In this document: piece by piece, positions 50,556 to 60,074 of the stretch
Position numbering within the stretch: the first letter of the stretch is position 1
Layout of the letters: each line of letters opens with the position of its first letter
NCBI RefSeq assembly: GCF_013394305.1
Contig: NZ_AP019811.1
Coordinates: forward strand, 1-64,000
Reading direction: 5' to 3'
DNA from: Enterococcus mundtii
GTDB lineage: Bacteria; Bacillota; Bacilli; Lactobacillales; Enterococcaceae
DNA: 64,000 nucleotides
Notes under the pieces: model-generated
What the model was told of the DNA's origin: nothing
Database searches by the model: none
Seen by the model: the letters and a program-made list of their open reading frames with translations, nothing else
Position numbers and translations under genes: made by a program

Positions 50556-50759
50556 CTACTTATTTTTTTCGTTTAGCAATTGGAAGTCTTGGTCAATGAA
50601 TTGGTAACAATTCCCACAATTTTTACAATGATATTGTTTCGTTTGAATATTTTGCTGAATCAGCTCACCGCAAGTACAATCGATCGATACAGCCGTTCTT
50701 CGTTCTAATCCATATAATGGACGTCCCCAAAAAGTCTAGCCTAATTGCTGTTCTTTCAT
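50556..50759 (-). pseudogene. Small zinc-ribbon gene with an in-frame stop
   Basis: From ATG 50759 the frame reads 'MKEQQLG', then TAG, then a 60-residue open end with two Cys pairs: 'CTCGELI' and 'CKNCGNCYQFI'. This would be a small zinc-ribbon protein of enterococcal plasmids. The single stop at codon 8 is the only defect seen, so read-through or reinitiation is possible. Its 3' end recurs as a fragment at 40865-40950. Confidence 0.65.
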
Positions 50760-50917
50760 TTACTTCATTCCTCCCTAAAAATATGTCTACTCGTAGTTGG
50801 TATGACGCTTTGTTCGACCAATGATACATCTCAATGAGTGAACTTGACCTTAAAATGCTCGTATAAACAACGATTTATTTAATTTGAAAGCGATTTTATG
50901 TTGATTTCATCAATTTT

Positions 50918-51493
50918 CTAATCACTTGCTTCTATTTGTTTCTTAATTCTAAAAAGCGTGCTACGACTGAAACCTGTTATGGCTTCAACTTCTTTATACG
51001 ATTTACCGGAAGTAATCAATTCATATGCGTGCCTCTTCTTTGGTGTGATTGTTGCTTTCGGACGTCCCTCTTTAAAATTAGGATTATTCTTTTTCGCAAA
51101 CAATTTCCCTTCCTGAGTACGTTCTACAATCATATCACGTTCCATTTCAGCTACACTCAACAACGTGCGTGTAACCATTCGACCCATTGACGTATTTTCG
51201 ATCGTTCCAAGATTCAATACCTTAATCGTGACATTATCATCGAGTAAAGGTTCAATAATCTCTAGTGCTTCTCTTGTATTACGGGCGAATCGATCAAGTT
51301 TCGTAACAACGATTTCGTCTCCAGGCTTCAGACCAGCCAACAGCTGATTAAACTTTGGTCGATCTCGTTTCGTACCTGTAAATTTTTCAGAAAAAATATT
51401 CTTCTTCTCAACACCGTTCTCAATCAGCTGTTGAATCTGCTCCTTTGTACTTTGAGAAGCGGTTGAGACACGTGCATAGCCATATTTTGTCAT
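50918..51493 (-). CDS. Serine recombinase (resolvase)
   Basis: This 191-residue small serine recombinase has the catalytic Ser10 in 'YARVSTASQ' and '[14 protein letters not shown]' with the Arg pair of the active site. A C-terminal HTH ('[24 protein letters not shown]') follows. It resolves plasmid multimers or cointegrates at a res site. It lies just after fic on the same strand (15 nt), and the dyad at 52188-52215 upstream of fic is a res candidate. Length and motifs match Tn3-type TnpR. Confidence 0.85.
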   Translation of the reverse strand: MTKYGYARVSTASQSTKEQIQQLIENGVEKKNIFSEKFTGTKRDRPKFNQLLAGLKPGDEIVVTKLDRFARNTREALEIIEPLLDDNVTIKVLNLGTIENTSMGRMVTRTLLSVAEMERDMIVERTQEGKLFAKKNNPNFKEGRPKATITPKKRHAYELITSGKSYKEVEAITGFSRSTLFRIKKQIEASD

Positions 51494-51508
51494 TTAACCC
51501 ACCTGCTC

Positions 51509-52114
51509 TTACAAATCATCTATCGTATACTCAGAGTATCCTTCATAAAAATAGCTGACATCGATTCCTTTCATATATAACTCGCGATCGTCGATTTGAT
51601 CAGTCAGGGCATTGGAAATTAGATAGCGTATCTCCAAATCGTTTATGGGACTTCGCTCCATTGCAGAAAGATAGTCTGTTTTATCGATCAAGTTCCAGTC
51701 AACAACTTTTTGCAATTCTTCCTTTAAAATGAGATCTAGCCAAATTCTAGTACTTCGTCCATTCCCTTCACGAAAAGGGTGAGCGATATTCATCTCCACG
51801 TATTTATTAATAATATCTTCAAAAGAAGTTTGTGGCATTTGATCAATATGCTTTAACGAATGTTCCAGGTACATGACCGGTGCGAAACGAAAATTTCCTT
51901 TTGCGATATTGACCGTCCGAATTTTTCCTGCAAAATCATAAATCTCTGAAAAGAGAAAATCATGAATTTCAGATAAGCCTTTAAACGTACCGACTTCGAT
52001 TTCATTTATTTTTCCAGAATCGTATAATTCTTTTGCTTTTTGCTTACTGATTTTCTCTTCAGCTTTGGCCAACTCAACTTGATTGGTCAAACCCAATTTA
52101 TTCTCTAAAATCAT
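51509..52114 (-). CDS. fic: Fic-domain protein (adenylyltransferase type)
   Basis: This 201-residue protein has the Fic motif [12 protein letters not shown] at residues 112-123, complete with the catalytic His112. Fic proteins transfer AMP or related groups to Ser, Thr or Tyr of target proteins. The '[32 protein letters not shown]' segment is typical of single-domain Fic/Doc-type proteins in plasmids. No inhibitory (S/T)xxxE(G/N) antitoxin gene is next to it, although an alpha-inh helix may lie within the protein. It shares an operon with the resolvase, which is frequent on enterococcal plasmids. Target unknown. Confidence 0.85.
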   Translation of the reverse strand: MILENKLGLTNQVELAKAEEKISKQKAKELYDSGKINEIEVGTFKGLSEIHDFLFSEIYDFAGKIRTVNIAKGNFRFAPVMYLEHSLKHIDQMPQTSFEDIINKYVEMNIAHPFREGNGRSTRIWLDLILKEELQKVVDWNLIDKTDYLSAMERSPINDLEIRYLISNALTDQIDDRELYMKGIDVSYFYEGYSEYTIDDL

Positions 52115-52130
52115 GGAAAATCCCCTTCAC

Positions 52131-52215
52131 TTTTTGACATAAGTTTATGAAACACTACAAATCCTATTGTACCGCGAATTTAATCATGTGTCAAAAACTA
52201 TTAAGTTTCTGACAC
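52131..52215. other. Candidate res site for the serine recombinase
   Basis: A 28-nt dyad at 52188-52215 has GTGTCA and TGACAC ends and AAACT/AGTTT arms. A second half-site-like string, TTTTTGACAT, is at 52131-52140, about 50 nt away. Spacing of such subsites suits a resolvase res site, upstream of fic and the recombinase gene. Confidence 0.55.
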
Positions 52216-52330
52216 CATCAAAGAGGTATTATATTCATTAATCTAAATTTTAAATGACCGTTGCTTTTTTTGCGCGTTTATAAACACTAAAATAGAGTCC
52301 TCCGTATCACTTTATGATGAACGAATTTCA

Positions 52331-52371
52331 AAAAGTCCAATCAGAAGCTGCTTAGCTTTTGATTGGACTTT
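52331..52371 (-). terminator. Terminator of the Mga-type regulator unit
   Basis: AAAGTCCAATCA pairs with TGATTGGACTTT in a 12-bp stem, extended by AAGC/GCTT at the loop side. It follows the gene at 52412-52762 on the minus strand. Confidence 0.85.
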
Positions 52372-52411
52372 GCCTTTTTGATATTAGTTGTTCAATGAAA
52401 CGGGATCGGGA

Positions 52412-52762
52412 TCACATCACATTGAATATCATCGAATGTTTCGTTTCCATGCTTAGATCATACCCGCACAGTTCTATGAAATAGGTCTGATAATCCGTTT
52501 CCACTATTTGCAAGATATCTTCACTTGAAAAATCTTCAAAATTGATCAACTCAGCCACTAAGCTGATCTTCGCATCGATCCCTAAAATCTTCGGCCAAAC
52601 TTCCCAGAAATTTCGACTAGAAATTTGGTTGACTAAGGTATTCAAATGGCGAATCTGATCGGTCAAATAGTCGTTCAGGACGGTGTTTTCTCGTTTCTCG
52701 ACTGCTTCAAAGGTGCTTTGAAATCCCTGAAGATAGTCTTTTTGGGTAGTAAACGCGGTCAT
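52412..52762 (-). CDS. Hypothetical helical protein downstream of the Mga-type gene
   Basis: This 116-residue protein is soluble and mostly helical ('DYLQGFQSTFEAVEKRENTVLNDYLTDQIRHLNTLV'). I know no family. GAAAGGAGG is placed well before its start at 52762, and it lies 22 nt after the regulator gene, so the two form one unit ending at the terminator at 52331. It could be an adaptor of the regulator. Confidence 0.5.
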   Translation of the reverse strand: MTAFTTQKDYLQGFQSTFEAVEKRENTVLNDYLTDQIRHLNTLVNQISSRNFWEVWPKILGIDAKISLVAELINFEDFSSEDILQIVETDYQTYFIELCGYDLSMETKHSMIFNVM

Positions 52763-52784
52763 AGTGCATTCTCCTCCTTTCTGT

Positions 52785-54263
52785 TTAAAATGAAAGCTGA
52801 TCCGTCAATGGATTCAATTGGTGTTTGACCATTGTCCAATCTTTGGTTGTCGGCTGACTATTGATCAACACATAGTCTGTTTCTAGACTATCGTCCGAAA
52901 GATAGGGGCGATAATTCGTCACGATCAGATCGATCTTTTCGTTATTTAATTGTTCCGGTAGAAATTCCTGTAACTTTACAAACAGTAAGTGATGGTGGTC
53001 CCCTAGCTGTTCACGGGCCTCTATGCGAATCGATTGAACCACTAAGTAGTCACCCTCCAATAAAAACAAAATTTGTTTGACGGGTTGGTAATAACGAAAG
53101 ACCATATCCATGTATAAGGTAAAGCTCACCGCCACGTCTTCAAAGGTACTGGAAGAAATCGGAAGGGCCTTTGAATGGGTTGACAAGAATTGAGTATTGA
53201 TTTTATGGATCTGACTGTGTTTTTTTTCTACCATGTCATGTACTTCTTTTAACTCTTTATTCAATAGTGGACTCAAGGCTTCATTCACCAAACGTGACAC
53301 AAAAAATGATGTCATAAAGTGCCCGAGTATGTCCGTATCCCATTGCTCAAAAAATGGATCTGACAAATACGCTGAAACGACCTGCTCAAGCCCTGCCCAA
53401 CAGTTGAACCGTTGGCCAAATGTGATTTCCTGATCAGAGCGATCGATCGTTCGCTTGGCAATGATCGAAAGGTGGAGCCATGCACATTCTTCCTTCGGAA
53501 GATAAATCTCAAAGTCTTGATTGATCCTATCCTGCAAGGAATAAAGCAATTGAAAGTCCTTTTCTTGATAATCGGTCGCCTTCAACCACTTTGGCACCGT
53601 GACAAAATGATTGTGTTGGACGCGGATCATGGTGATATATAGGTGATAATAAAAGGCTGAAACCGTCGTCCCTGTGCCCAACTCATACTCACCTAATTGA
53701 TTGGATAGTTCGTCTAAGACTAATTTGTGCAGGTGCTCTGGAGGCCGAATCGTATGGGGCGTCTGTTCACTATTGTAATAAAAATCAAAAAAGAACTTTC
53801 GGATATCGGCTTCTTTCCCCTGGAAATTGACCGGAGTGAAGGTCAAGCTCAAGCGATATGAGGCCAAGATTGGTTCGATTCTCGCTAGAAATCGACGGAG
53901 CGTACTTTCTGCATAACTGTAGTGATGGGCCAATTCAGCCAATGCCACCGGCTGTCCCCAAAAAATAGTGCCGACGATCTCAAAAAGAATTTCATTCTCT
54001 AAGAGTGCTTCTTTTTTTTCTTGGTACTTGACGCGGTCTCGTTCATCAAAACGAAACCCCTTGTACAAGGAAAGCAATTCAATGTTTTCACCAAAATAGC
54101 TTCTAATTGCTTGAATATCTTTAACCAATGTGCGTTGAGAAATCATTAAGCGTTCACTAAGTGCCACGATCGTAAAATGATGTTCTCGCTCAATAATCGA
54201 TAAGATTCGCATCCAACGACGAGTCTCCGCATTCGTGATAAATGAGAGCTGTAGTTCTCGCAC
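52785..54263 (-). CDS. Mga/AtxA-type virulence regulator
   Basis: This 492-residue protein starts at a GTG (54263) with AGGGAGGG before it. The N-terminal 'RILSIIEREHHFTIVALSERLMISQRTLVKDIQAIRSYF' and a second HTH ('PVALAELAHHYSYAESTLRRFLARIEP') are the paired winged helices of Mga-family proteins. The middle resembles PTS regulation domains (PRD), and the end is EIIB-like ('DLIVTNYRPYL'). Such proteins control surface and toxin genes in streptococci, enterococci and Bacillus anthracis (AtxA). Read leftward right after the WxL locus, it is the likely local activator. A phosphorelay link to sugar supply is inferred. Confidence 0.8.
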   Translation of the reverse strand: MRELQLSFITNAETRRWMRILSIIEREHHFTIVALSERLMISQRTLVKDIQAIRSYFGENIELLSLYKGFRFDERDRVKYQEKKEALLENEILFEIVGTIFWGQPVALAELAHHYSYAESTLRRFLARIEPILASYRLSLTFTPVNFQGKEADIRKFFFDFYYNSEQTPHTIRPPEHLHKLVLDELSNQLGEYELGTGTTVSAFYYHLYITMIRVQHNHFVTVPKWLKATDYQEKDFQLLYSLQDRINQDFEIYLPKEECAWLHLSIIAKRTIDRSDQEITFGQRFNCWAGLEQVVSAYLSDPFFEQWDTDILGHFMTSFFVSRLVNEALSPLLNKELKEVHDMVEKKHSQIHKINTQFLSTHSKALPISSSTFEDVAVSFTLYMDMVFRYYQPVKQILFLLEGDYLVVQSIRIEAREQLGDHHHLLFVKLQEFLPEQLNNEKIDLIVTNYRPYLSDDSLETDYVLINSQPTTKDWTMVKHQLNPLTDQLSF

Positions 54264-54416
54264 AGCATTCCCTCCCTTCTTCCCCTCAGTCTTCTTTTTT
54301 CCAACGACATGTTTTGCTCATCATACCTTATCGGTTCATTAAATACGAAAAGAACGCCTTTTTTCAATTCTAACTACAATAAAAAGAAAAGAGCGGCCAC
54401 ACTTCTCTTCTTCTAC

Positions 54417-57400
54417 CTAGTTATCCGGTACAGCACTCAACTCCCACGTGAGGGTCGTTTGATAGGTCGTTGTTCTAGGATCCGCCGTTGGCGGCACTTC
54501 AAGGGCAACACTTTCTCCTGCACTTTCTCCATCACCAAAACGATAGATCCAAGTCCCTGCGCCTTGGCCGTTGCGTGCGGTCACAAGAGGCATCTTTTGT
54601 TCTGGGATCAAGACAGCGCCATCTTGGTTTTGGAGTGTCGGTTCCCCATTTTCTTGAACAGAAGCAAATTGTTGGTTATTCAGCACCAGATGTGCACCTC
54701 TCAGTTGATTGCCTTGACGATCCATAAACTGATTGTTTTGTGTGACCGCTAGTGTCCATCCCTTGCGTTCGTTCTCTGGTCGACGATCACTGACTTGGAT
54801 GTAGTTTGGTCGTTCTTCGGCATCATTGAGGGTCCCATCAAGATTCAATAAGCGTTGCGGTTGTGCATAGTAGCGCTTGGTCTGAGCAGAAATGGCTTGT
54901 GAACCGAAGGTAAAAGACGAAATGAAATCAATACTCAACAGCCCTTGGTCCTCAGGAAGCTGCGGTTGATTTTCTGGATTCACATCAATTTCTGGATCCA
55001 GAGGATCGACTGGTGATACAGGCCCCATATCCCCAACTATTAATATCGTAGCCGGTTCAAAGGTTACATCGTGAAACGTGAATTCAGTGACTGGGTTGAT
55101 ATTTCCGCGATTATTATTTGTTTCCGGGGGATTGATAACACCGGCTTCTTTTGCGGATCCTTCGGTATCTCGTAAGAAAACTTGGATCTCATCATCCATT
55201 TCTAAAGAAATCTCACTCAAATCTAGTGTAAACCGTCCGTCCGCTTCTACCGTTACTTTTTCAGTATTGAGAGGTTCCCCGTTGTGCGTGGCGCTTACTT
55301 CAGCATCTAGATTATCCGTCATCCCTTGGATCGTAGTACTGTCTTGCGCAATGATGGATGAAGAAAACTGTGCCGGTGTTGGCGGTATGATTGGAAAGAC
55401 CTCAACCGTATCTGTTAAAATCTGGTGTTCGAATCCATCCATAAGTTCGCCACTGGTTAATTCGACTTTACTGATTCGAACTTTCGATCCGGCTTCTAGC
55501 GGTTCTTCCAAATCGATTTCAAAGAGACCGCCACGTGGCTCTTCGCCGTAGATACTGATTCCTGGTGATCCATTCGTATGCCCAACTGTTGTCCCTGTAT
55601 ATTCTTTTTTCTTTTCACCTAAAGGTGATTCTACTTCTACGGTAACAATGGCTTCATCATCCACTGCAGGACGACTCTCACCTAGCCTTACTGGAATACT
55701 CACTCGCCCATGAATTTTCTTATCAGCGTTGGTTGGGACTCTAAGTTCATCTGCGATTGCCCACCTAGCATTTGTAGCAGATAGTTTTGAGAATTCACTT
55801 AGTCCGGAACTTCCTAATATGGTATTATTGAAGTTTGAATCAGTCGATTTAATAACAGTGGTAAGGCCTCCTAAACCAGAAACTTCGAAGTTGAAACTAC
55901 TTGAATAGGAAAGATCTGGAAGTTCTGGTCGAGATCCACTCTTTCTCCAAAGTGATAACTTCGTATTTTCTCCAATCATGCTCATATCTACATTGCTCGG
56001 GGTGCCAAGAACCGCTATACCTGGAAGGTTCGAACCCGATTCTATCTCATAAAACAAAGGATTATTTAATTCAAAAATACCGTAGTCTAATCCAGCTCTC
56101 GATCCTAGATGATATACAATCGCATAATTTTTTTTGCTTATTACTTGAAAAGATGATCCTTCTTTGATCACAATTTTTGCCAAGTGAGTACCTGTGCTTC
56201 CAGCTCGATTTACTAAATATAGGGGAACTCCATTATCTGATTGAAGATTAAGTGAGCTATTTTCAATCTGAAAATTAATATTGGGATTACTTCCTGCCGC
56301 CCATAAAGATAAAACATTTGGTGAATTCCAGGCCTGTGCACTCCATGCCACAGATGTGCCAATCTTTTCCATGTTGACGTTTGCTTGATTACGAAGGACG
56401 AACTCTAGCTCATTTGCTTGTATCCAAATAAGTGGTGTTTGCTCCGTTCCTCCTGAAATATCAACTTCAGAATCATCTATTACAAATTTTATGATTGGCA
56501 CACCAATTTCATCTATATTTGTTGTAATAGCTTGTCCAAAATCGTTTTCGATTCTCATGACACTTTGCGTCAAAATGTTTATCTCTATATGTTGTGAATC
56601 TATATAGATTAAAGAGGAGTAACCATCTAAATGTGCACGGGTGTCTAGAGGTATACGAAGCCGTCGATTCATAAATAAATCGATAGTGCTATTATTTTCA
56701 AAAAGAACAGATTCTACATCCGTGAAAAATAGATTTGAATTTTCTGTATAAATATTTCCTGAGTTAACAGTTACTAAACTATTAGTTCCCGTAACTCTCA
56801 GACCTGTTTGCCACCCTACTGTACTGACTGTCTTTAGAGTTGCATTACTTTGTATAGTGACATTGGCGTCGGCACCCCACACATGAATTTGGTTGCTTGA
56901 AGACACAGTCGGAACAGTAGTAGTGCTTCCTGTATTAATTAATAATTTCGAAGAATCCTCTATCAAAAGTTTGGGACGGGCGGCGTTAGTCCCAATTTGA
57001 ATATTTTGCAACGATCCAGTCCCTGCACCTATAATTGATAGTTCACTCTTATTACTTAAAGAAAGTAATGCATCTGTTCCTTGTAAGATCATCCCTTGCG
57101 AAGCACTGGTATCTGTCACAAGTAACTGACTATTATCTAACTTTACTTGTGGCGTCGTTCCCTGTAAATGAATGCCTTGTCCGGTCGAGGCATTCATAAT
57201 CATCTCCGTGCTAGCTAGTGATAGTAATGGGTTGGCACCAATCAAATTGATTCGTGGACCAGTAGTGCTTGTAATATTTATATTTGATGAATCAAGAACT
57301 AGTCTTGGTGATTCTCCAGCAATATTTAGCGCTGCTTGTGTCGCAGAGACAACAGATAGATTAGAGTTATTAACCTCTAGCTGCGCATTGTCTCCAACTA

Positions 57401-58943
57401 AATGAATTCCTCTTTTTGTCAACGTGGTTCTAACTGTAAACAAACTATCTTGATGAACAGTAATCTTAGGAACTGTGCCAGAAAGGACGACCGCGTTGTT
57501 TGTTGAGTTTGTTGGGATTGTTCCAGTAGATAGTCCTATTGTACTTACTGATAAATTCCCGTTTTGAAGAGCTATTTCGGGATTTTTTCCTCTTAGATCA
57601 ATCGTATTCGCCGTTCCTGCGGTAGTTGTGATCGTCACGGTTGCGCCCTGTTCTACCGTAAGCTTTGGATCCGCCACTGTAGCAGAAGAAAAGAAGACCG
57701 TCGTATTCCCTCGACTAATAGTGACTTCTGCTTGATTGGTTGCTAAGACTTCTTTTGCCTCGATGAACATTTGTGCAGAAGTTGTACGTGTAAAGTTTGA
57801 TACACCACCTGTAAAGTGAATGCTTCCTTCCGGAAGAGAGGCTAATCGCATGGTATTCGCATTCACTTCAGTTATATCTTCCAATTCAACGGTCCAATTT
57901 TTACTACTTTCTACCGTTGATATGATTAATGGTGTAACACCAACTTTTGTCAGTGTCGCATTTTCAAGTCGAATGGTGCTTGCTTGTGTTACTTCTTCTA
58001 GTTGAAAGTAAAACGCATTGATACCAAAAGTCAATGTATATCCATTCCCTTGGATAAGTAACGGACGATCCACAGTTAATACGTGTTCGGTAGCCGCTGT
58101 CAAATTGGCTTGAACAGAAATGATCCCAATATCAGGATTGCCAACTGCTTCTCTGAATTCTGCCATCGTAGCGACTGCTGCTGTTTCTCCATCAAAGACG
58201 GTCGGTTCAGCCACTCGTGTCGCCTCATCGGTCTCTTCCTCATTGGTTTGTTGCTCCTGCGGAGCTTCTGATTCAGGCTCACGTACTTCTTCTACAGGTT
58301 GTTCATTTTCTTCCTCTTCTTCTATTCCATTTTCTTCTTTTAATTCCTCTTGTTCAGTTAGATAATCCTCGGACGATTCTATTGCTTCGACCGGGACTTC
58401 CTCACTCGTCTCTTCTTTCTCACTGATCTCTAGATGAGCCGTCGTTTCTTCTACCGACAATTCATAGTTTCCCGCTTCTCCAAAGACTAGAGGAAGGACA
58501 AATGTATTTTGTGCACGTTCTGACTGAACGATCCATTCGTTAGGCTGTGCTCCTTCCTCAACTGAGGTACCTGTTGGTAATTGATCTTTCAAAAGCGTTG
58601 CTTCTTCTGGTAAGAAGACTCGTGCTTCAGACACTTCTTGATCAGAAAAGAATGTCACTTGAAGGGATTCTTCTGCCGTTCCTTGCATCCTGGAACGAGT
58701 GAAGAAGAAGCGCGGATCACTGATCAGTTCTTCCTCCAGATAATTTTTCATTGGCGGAAGTTCCATTAGTTCTTCCTCCAGATAATTTTTCATTGGCGGA
58801 AGTTCCATTAGTTCTTGTTCCTCAATGTCCATCGTTGTCTCTGCGTAGACCATGCCGACAGGCATGAATACCGCTTGTATAATCAAGAGGGTCGTTCCTA
58901 ACACAAGCATCGGTCGTCTCAATCTCGTGGTCATTTCATTCAC
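54417..58943 (-). CDS. Large WxL-domain surface protein
   Basis: This 1,508-residue secreted protein has a signal peptide (residues 1-33) and an acidic stretch to about 240 that includes a 14-residue tandem duplication (PPMKNYLEEELMEL type). A very long repetitive region (about 250-1050) with regular beta-strand and Asn/Ser/Thr turns is typical of a right-handed beta-helix or adhesin stalk. Extra beta domains follow. The C-terminal WxL domain has its first motif 'GWTLAV' and second motif 'TLTWELSAVP'. WxL domains bind peptidoglycan without covalent links. It is the last of four genes in the WxL operon and probably works with the PGBD protein upstream. Confidence 0.8.
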   Translation of the reverse strand: MNEMTTRLRRPMLVLGTTLLIIQAVFMPVGMVYAETTMDIEEQELMELPPMKNYLEEELMELPPMKNYLEEELISDPRFFFTRSRMQGTAEESLQVTFFSDQEVSEARVFLPEEATLLKDQLPTGTSVEEGAQPNEWIVQSERAQNTFVLPLVFGEAGNYELSVEETTAHLEISEKEETSEEVPVEAIESSEDYLTEQEELKEENGIEEEEENEQPVEEVREPESEAPQEQQTNEEETDEATRVAEPTVFDGETAAVATMAEFREAVGNPDIGIISVQANLTAATEHVLTVDRPLLIQGNGYTLTFGINAFYFQLEEVTQASTIRLENATLTKVGVTPLIISTVESSKNWTVELEDITEVNANTMRLASLPEGSIHFTGGVSNFTRTTSAQMFIEAKEVLATNQAEVTISRGNTTVFFSSATVADPKLTVEQGATVTITTTAGTANTIDLRGKNPEIALQNGNLSVSTIGLSTGTIPTNSTNNAVVLSGTVPKITVHQDSLFTVRTTLTKRGIHLVGDNAQLEVNNSNLSVVSATQAALNIAGESPRLVLDSSNINITSTTGPRINLIGANPLLSLASTEMIMNASTGQGIHLQGTTPQVKLDNSQLLVTDTSASQGMILQGTDALLSLSNKSELSIIGAGTGSLQNIQIGTNAARPKLLIEDSSKLLINTGSTTTVPTVSSSNQIHVWGADANVTIQSNATLKTVSTVGWQTGLRVTGTNSLVTVNSGNIYTENSNLFFTDVESVLFENNSTIDLFMNRRLRIPLDTRAHLDGYSSLIYIDSQHIEINILTQSVMRIENDFGQAITTNIDEIGVPIIKFVIDDSEVDISGGTEQTPLIWIQANELEFVLRNQANVNMEKIGTSVAWSAQAWNSPNVLSLWAAGSNPNINFQIENSSLNLQSDNGVPLYLVNRAGSTGTHLAKIVIKEGSSFQVISKKNYAIVYHLGSRAGLDYGIFELNNPLFYEIESGSNLPGIAVLGTPSNVDMSMIGENTKLSLWRKSGSRPELPDLSYSSSFNFEVSGLGGLTTVIKSTDSNFNNTILGSSGLSEFSKLSATNARWAIADELRVPTNADKKIHGRVSIPVRLGESRPAVDDEAIVTVEVESPLGEKKKEYTGTTVGHTNGSPGISIYGEEPRGGLFEIDLEEPLEAGSKVRISKVELTSGELMDGFEHQILTDTVEVFPIIPPTPAQFSSSIIAQDSTTIQGMTDNLDAEVSATHNGEPLNTEKVTVEADGRFTLDLSEISLEMDDEIQVFLRDTEGSAKEAGVINPPETNNNRGNINPVTEFTFHDVTFEPATILIVGDMGPVSPVDPLDPEIDVNPENQPQLPEDQGLLSIDFISSFTFGSQAISAQTKRYYAQPQRLLNLDGTLNDAEERPNYIQVSDRRPENERKGWTLAVTQNNQFMDRQGNQLRGAHLVLNNQQFASVQENGEPTLQNQDGAVLIPEQKMPLVTARNGQGAGTWIYRFGDGESAGESVALEVPPTADPRTTTYQTTLTWELSAVPDN
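58729..58812. repeat. 42-nt exact tandem duplication in the large WxL gene
   Basis: Two adjacent 42-nt copies encode a repeated 14-residue unit (ELMELPPMKNYLEE type) just behind the signal peptide. Identity is essentially perfect, which suggests a recent duplication. Confidence 0.85.
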
Positions 58944-58949
58944 TCCTTC

Positions 58950-59990
58950 TTACTGTTCTTGCTCGTTTGCTCTTGCTTTCTTCTTTTGAATCAGCAGATA
59001 CAAAATGACGCCAAGTAAAAGAATAACCAAGACGATTGAACCAATCATCCACCAATTCGTATGATTGTCGATCATCACATCTTCTCTATTCAATTTACGG
59101 GCATCGTCGGCATCGATCGTAAATTCTTTTGTCCAAGACCATTCGTTTTCTCCCGACTTTGCCGTTAGGTCTAATATATAGTTTCCGCTGCGAAAACGAT
59201 CTCCTTCTAACGAAATCGGAAAGTTGAAGTTCGAATTCGGTGCCATCTGCATCATTTCTTTACTGGCCTCATAAAGAACGTCGTTCTCTCCGGCACGTTT
59301 GACCGTCGCTTCCACTTCCAAGCGATTCACAAAGGTTGGTGTAAAATTTTGCAAATTCGCACTGATCACATTCCGATAGTTCAACTGATCCGCAAAGACA
59401 TCCAACAGTTCCAATTCTGGTTCTACAGAATCGCTGGTATTGCTGACGACTACCCCGATCACGTGGGCAAATTCATTTTTGATGGCGACCCCTTCCCCTT
59501 CTGGGGCATCGCTATCTTCCTCTTCTTTGACTTCGGCGATTCGTAATCCGCCGGCTAAATACCCTTCAAAGGCATCTTTAGGCATCTGTAAAGGAATTTC
59601 TATGGTCTTTGTTTCTTTTCCTGATAAGGTAATGACCTCCGAAGGAGTCATCAGCTCATCCAAGGAGTGGATTAAAGTTGGGTCCGCTTCTTCGGCATCT
59701 TTACCATACTCGACATTTCCCAAGGTATTTGTATAAGCCGTATGCGGTGTCACCTGAACGTTAATTGGTTCTGAACTGGAATTGCCAACTTTCAGTTGCA
59801 AGGTCTCTTTTTGACCAGGAGCGAGTAATAGCTCATAATACCCTTTGCTTTCATCGACTTGACTTTCGGGGAAAAGCGGGGTGACATGTGTATTTAAGGC
59901 CGTCTCTTCGGCTTGGGCTGAAACGGACAAGAAAAAGAAAAGCACTGCTAGAAGCCACAGCCCACTTTGGATCAATCGTTTGTGTCTCAT
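58950..59990 (-). CDS. WxL-associated PGBD protein (DUF916/DUF3324)
   Basis: This 346-residue protein has a signal peptide (residues 1-27). The DUF916 peptidoglycan-binding domain (about 35-150) has 'SQVDESKGYYELLLAPGQKETLQLKVGNSS'. The DUF3324 host-interaction domain follows (about 165-295), then a membrane segment near 312-332 and a basic tail. Such proteins are the membrane-anchored part of WxL complexes that bind host surfaces. Only 6 nt separate it from the large WxL gene. Confidence 0.85.
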   Translation of the reverse strand: MRHKRLIQSGLWLLAVLFFFLSVSAQAEETALNTHVTPLFPESQVDESKGYYELLLAPGQKETLQLKVGNSSSEPINVQVTPHTAYTNTLGNVEYGKDAEEADPTLIHSLDELMTPSEVITLSGKETKTIEIPLQMPKDAFEGYLAGGLRIAEVKEEEDSDAPEGEGVAIKNEFAHVIGVVVSNTSDSVEPELELLDVFADQLNYRNVISANLQNFTPTFVNRLEVEATVKRAGENDVLYEASKEMMQMAPNSNFNFPISLEGDRFRSGNYILDLTAKSGENEWSWTKEFTIDADDARKLNREDVMIDNHTNWWMIGSIVLVILLLGVILYLLIQKKKARANEQEQ

Positions 59991-60074
59991 TTGTCATAAT
60001 CCTTTCTAAAAAAGCAACGCCACAGAAATCTGTAACGCTGCCAGTGACTAATGGAACATGGAAATGGTTACTTC

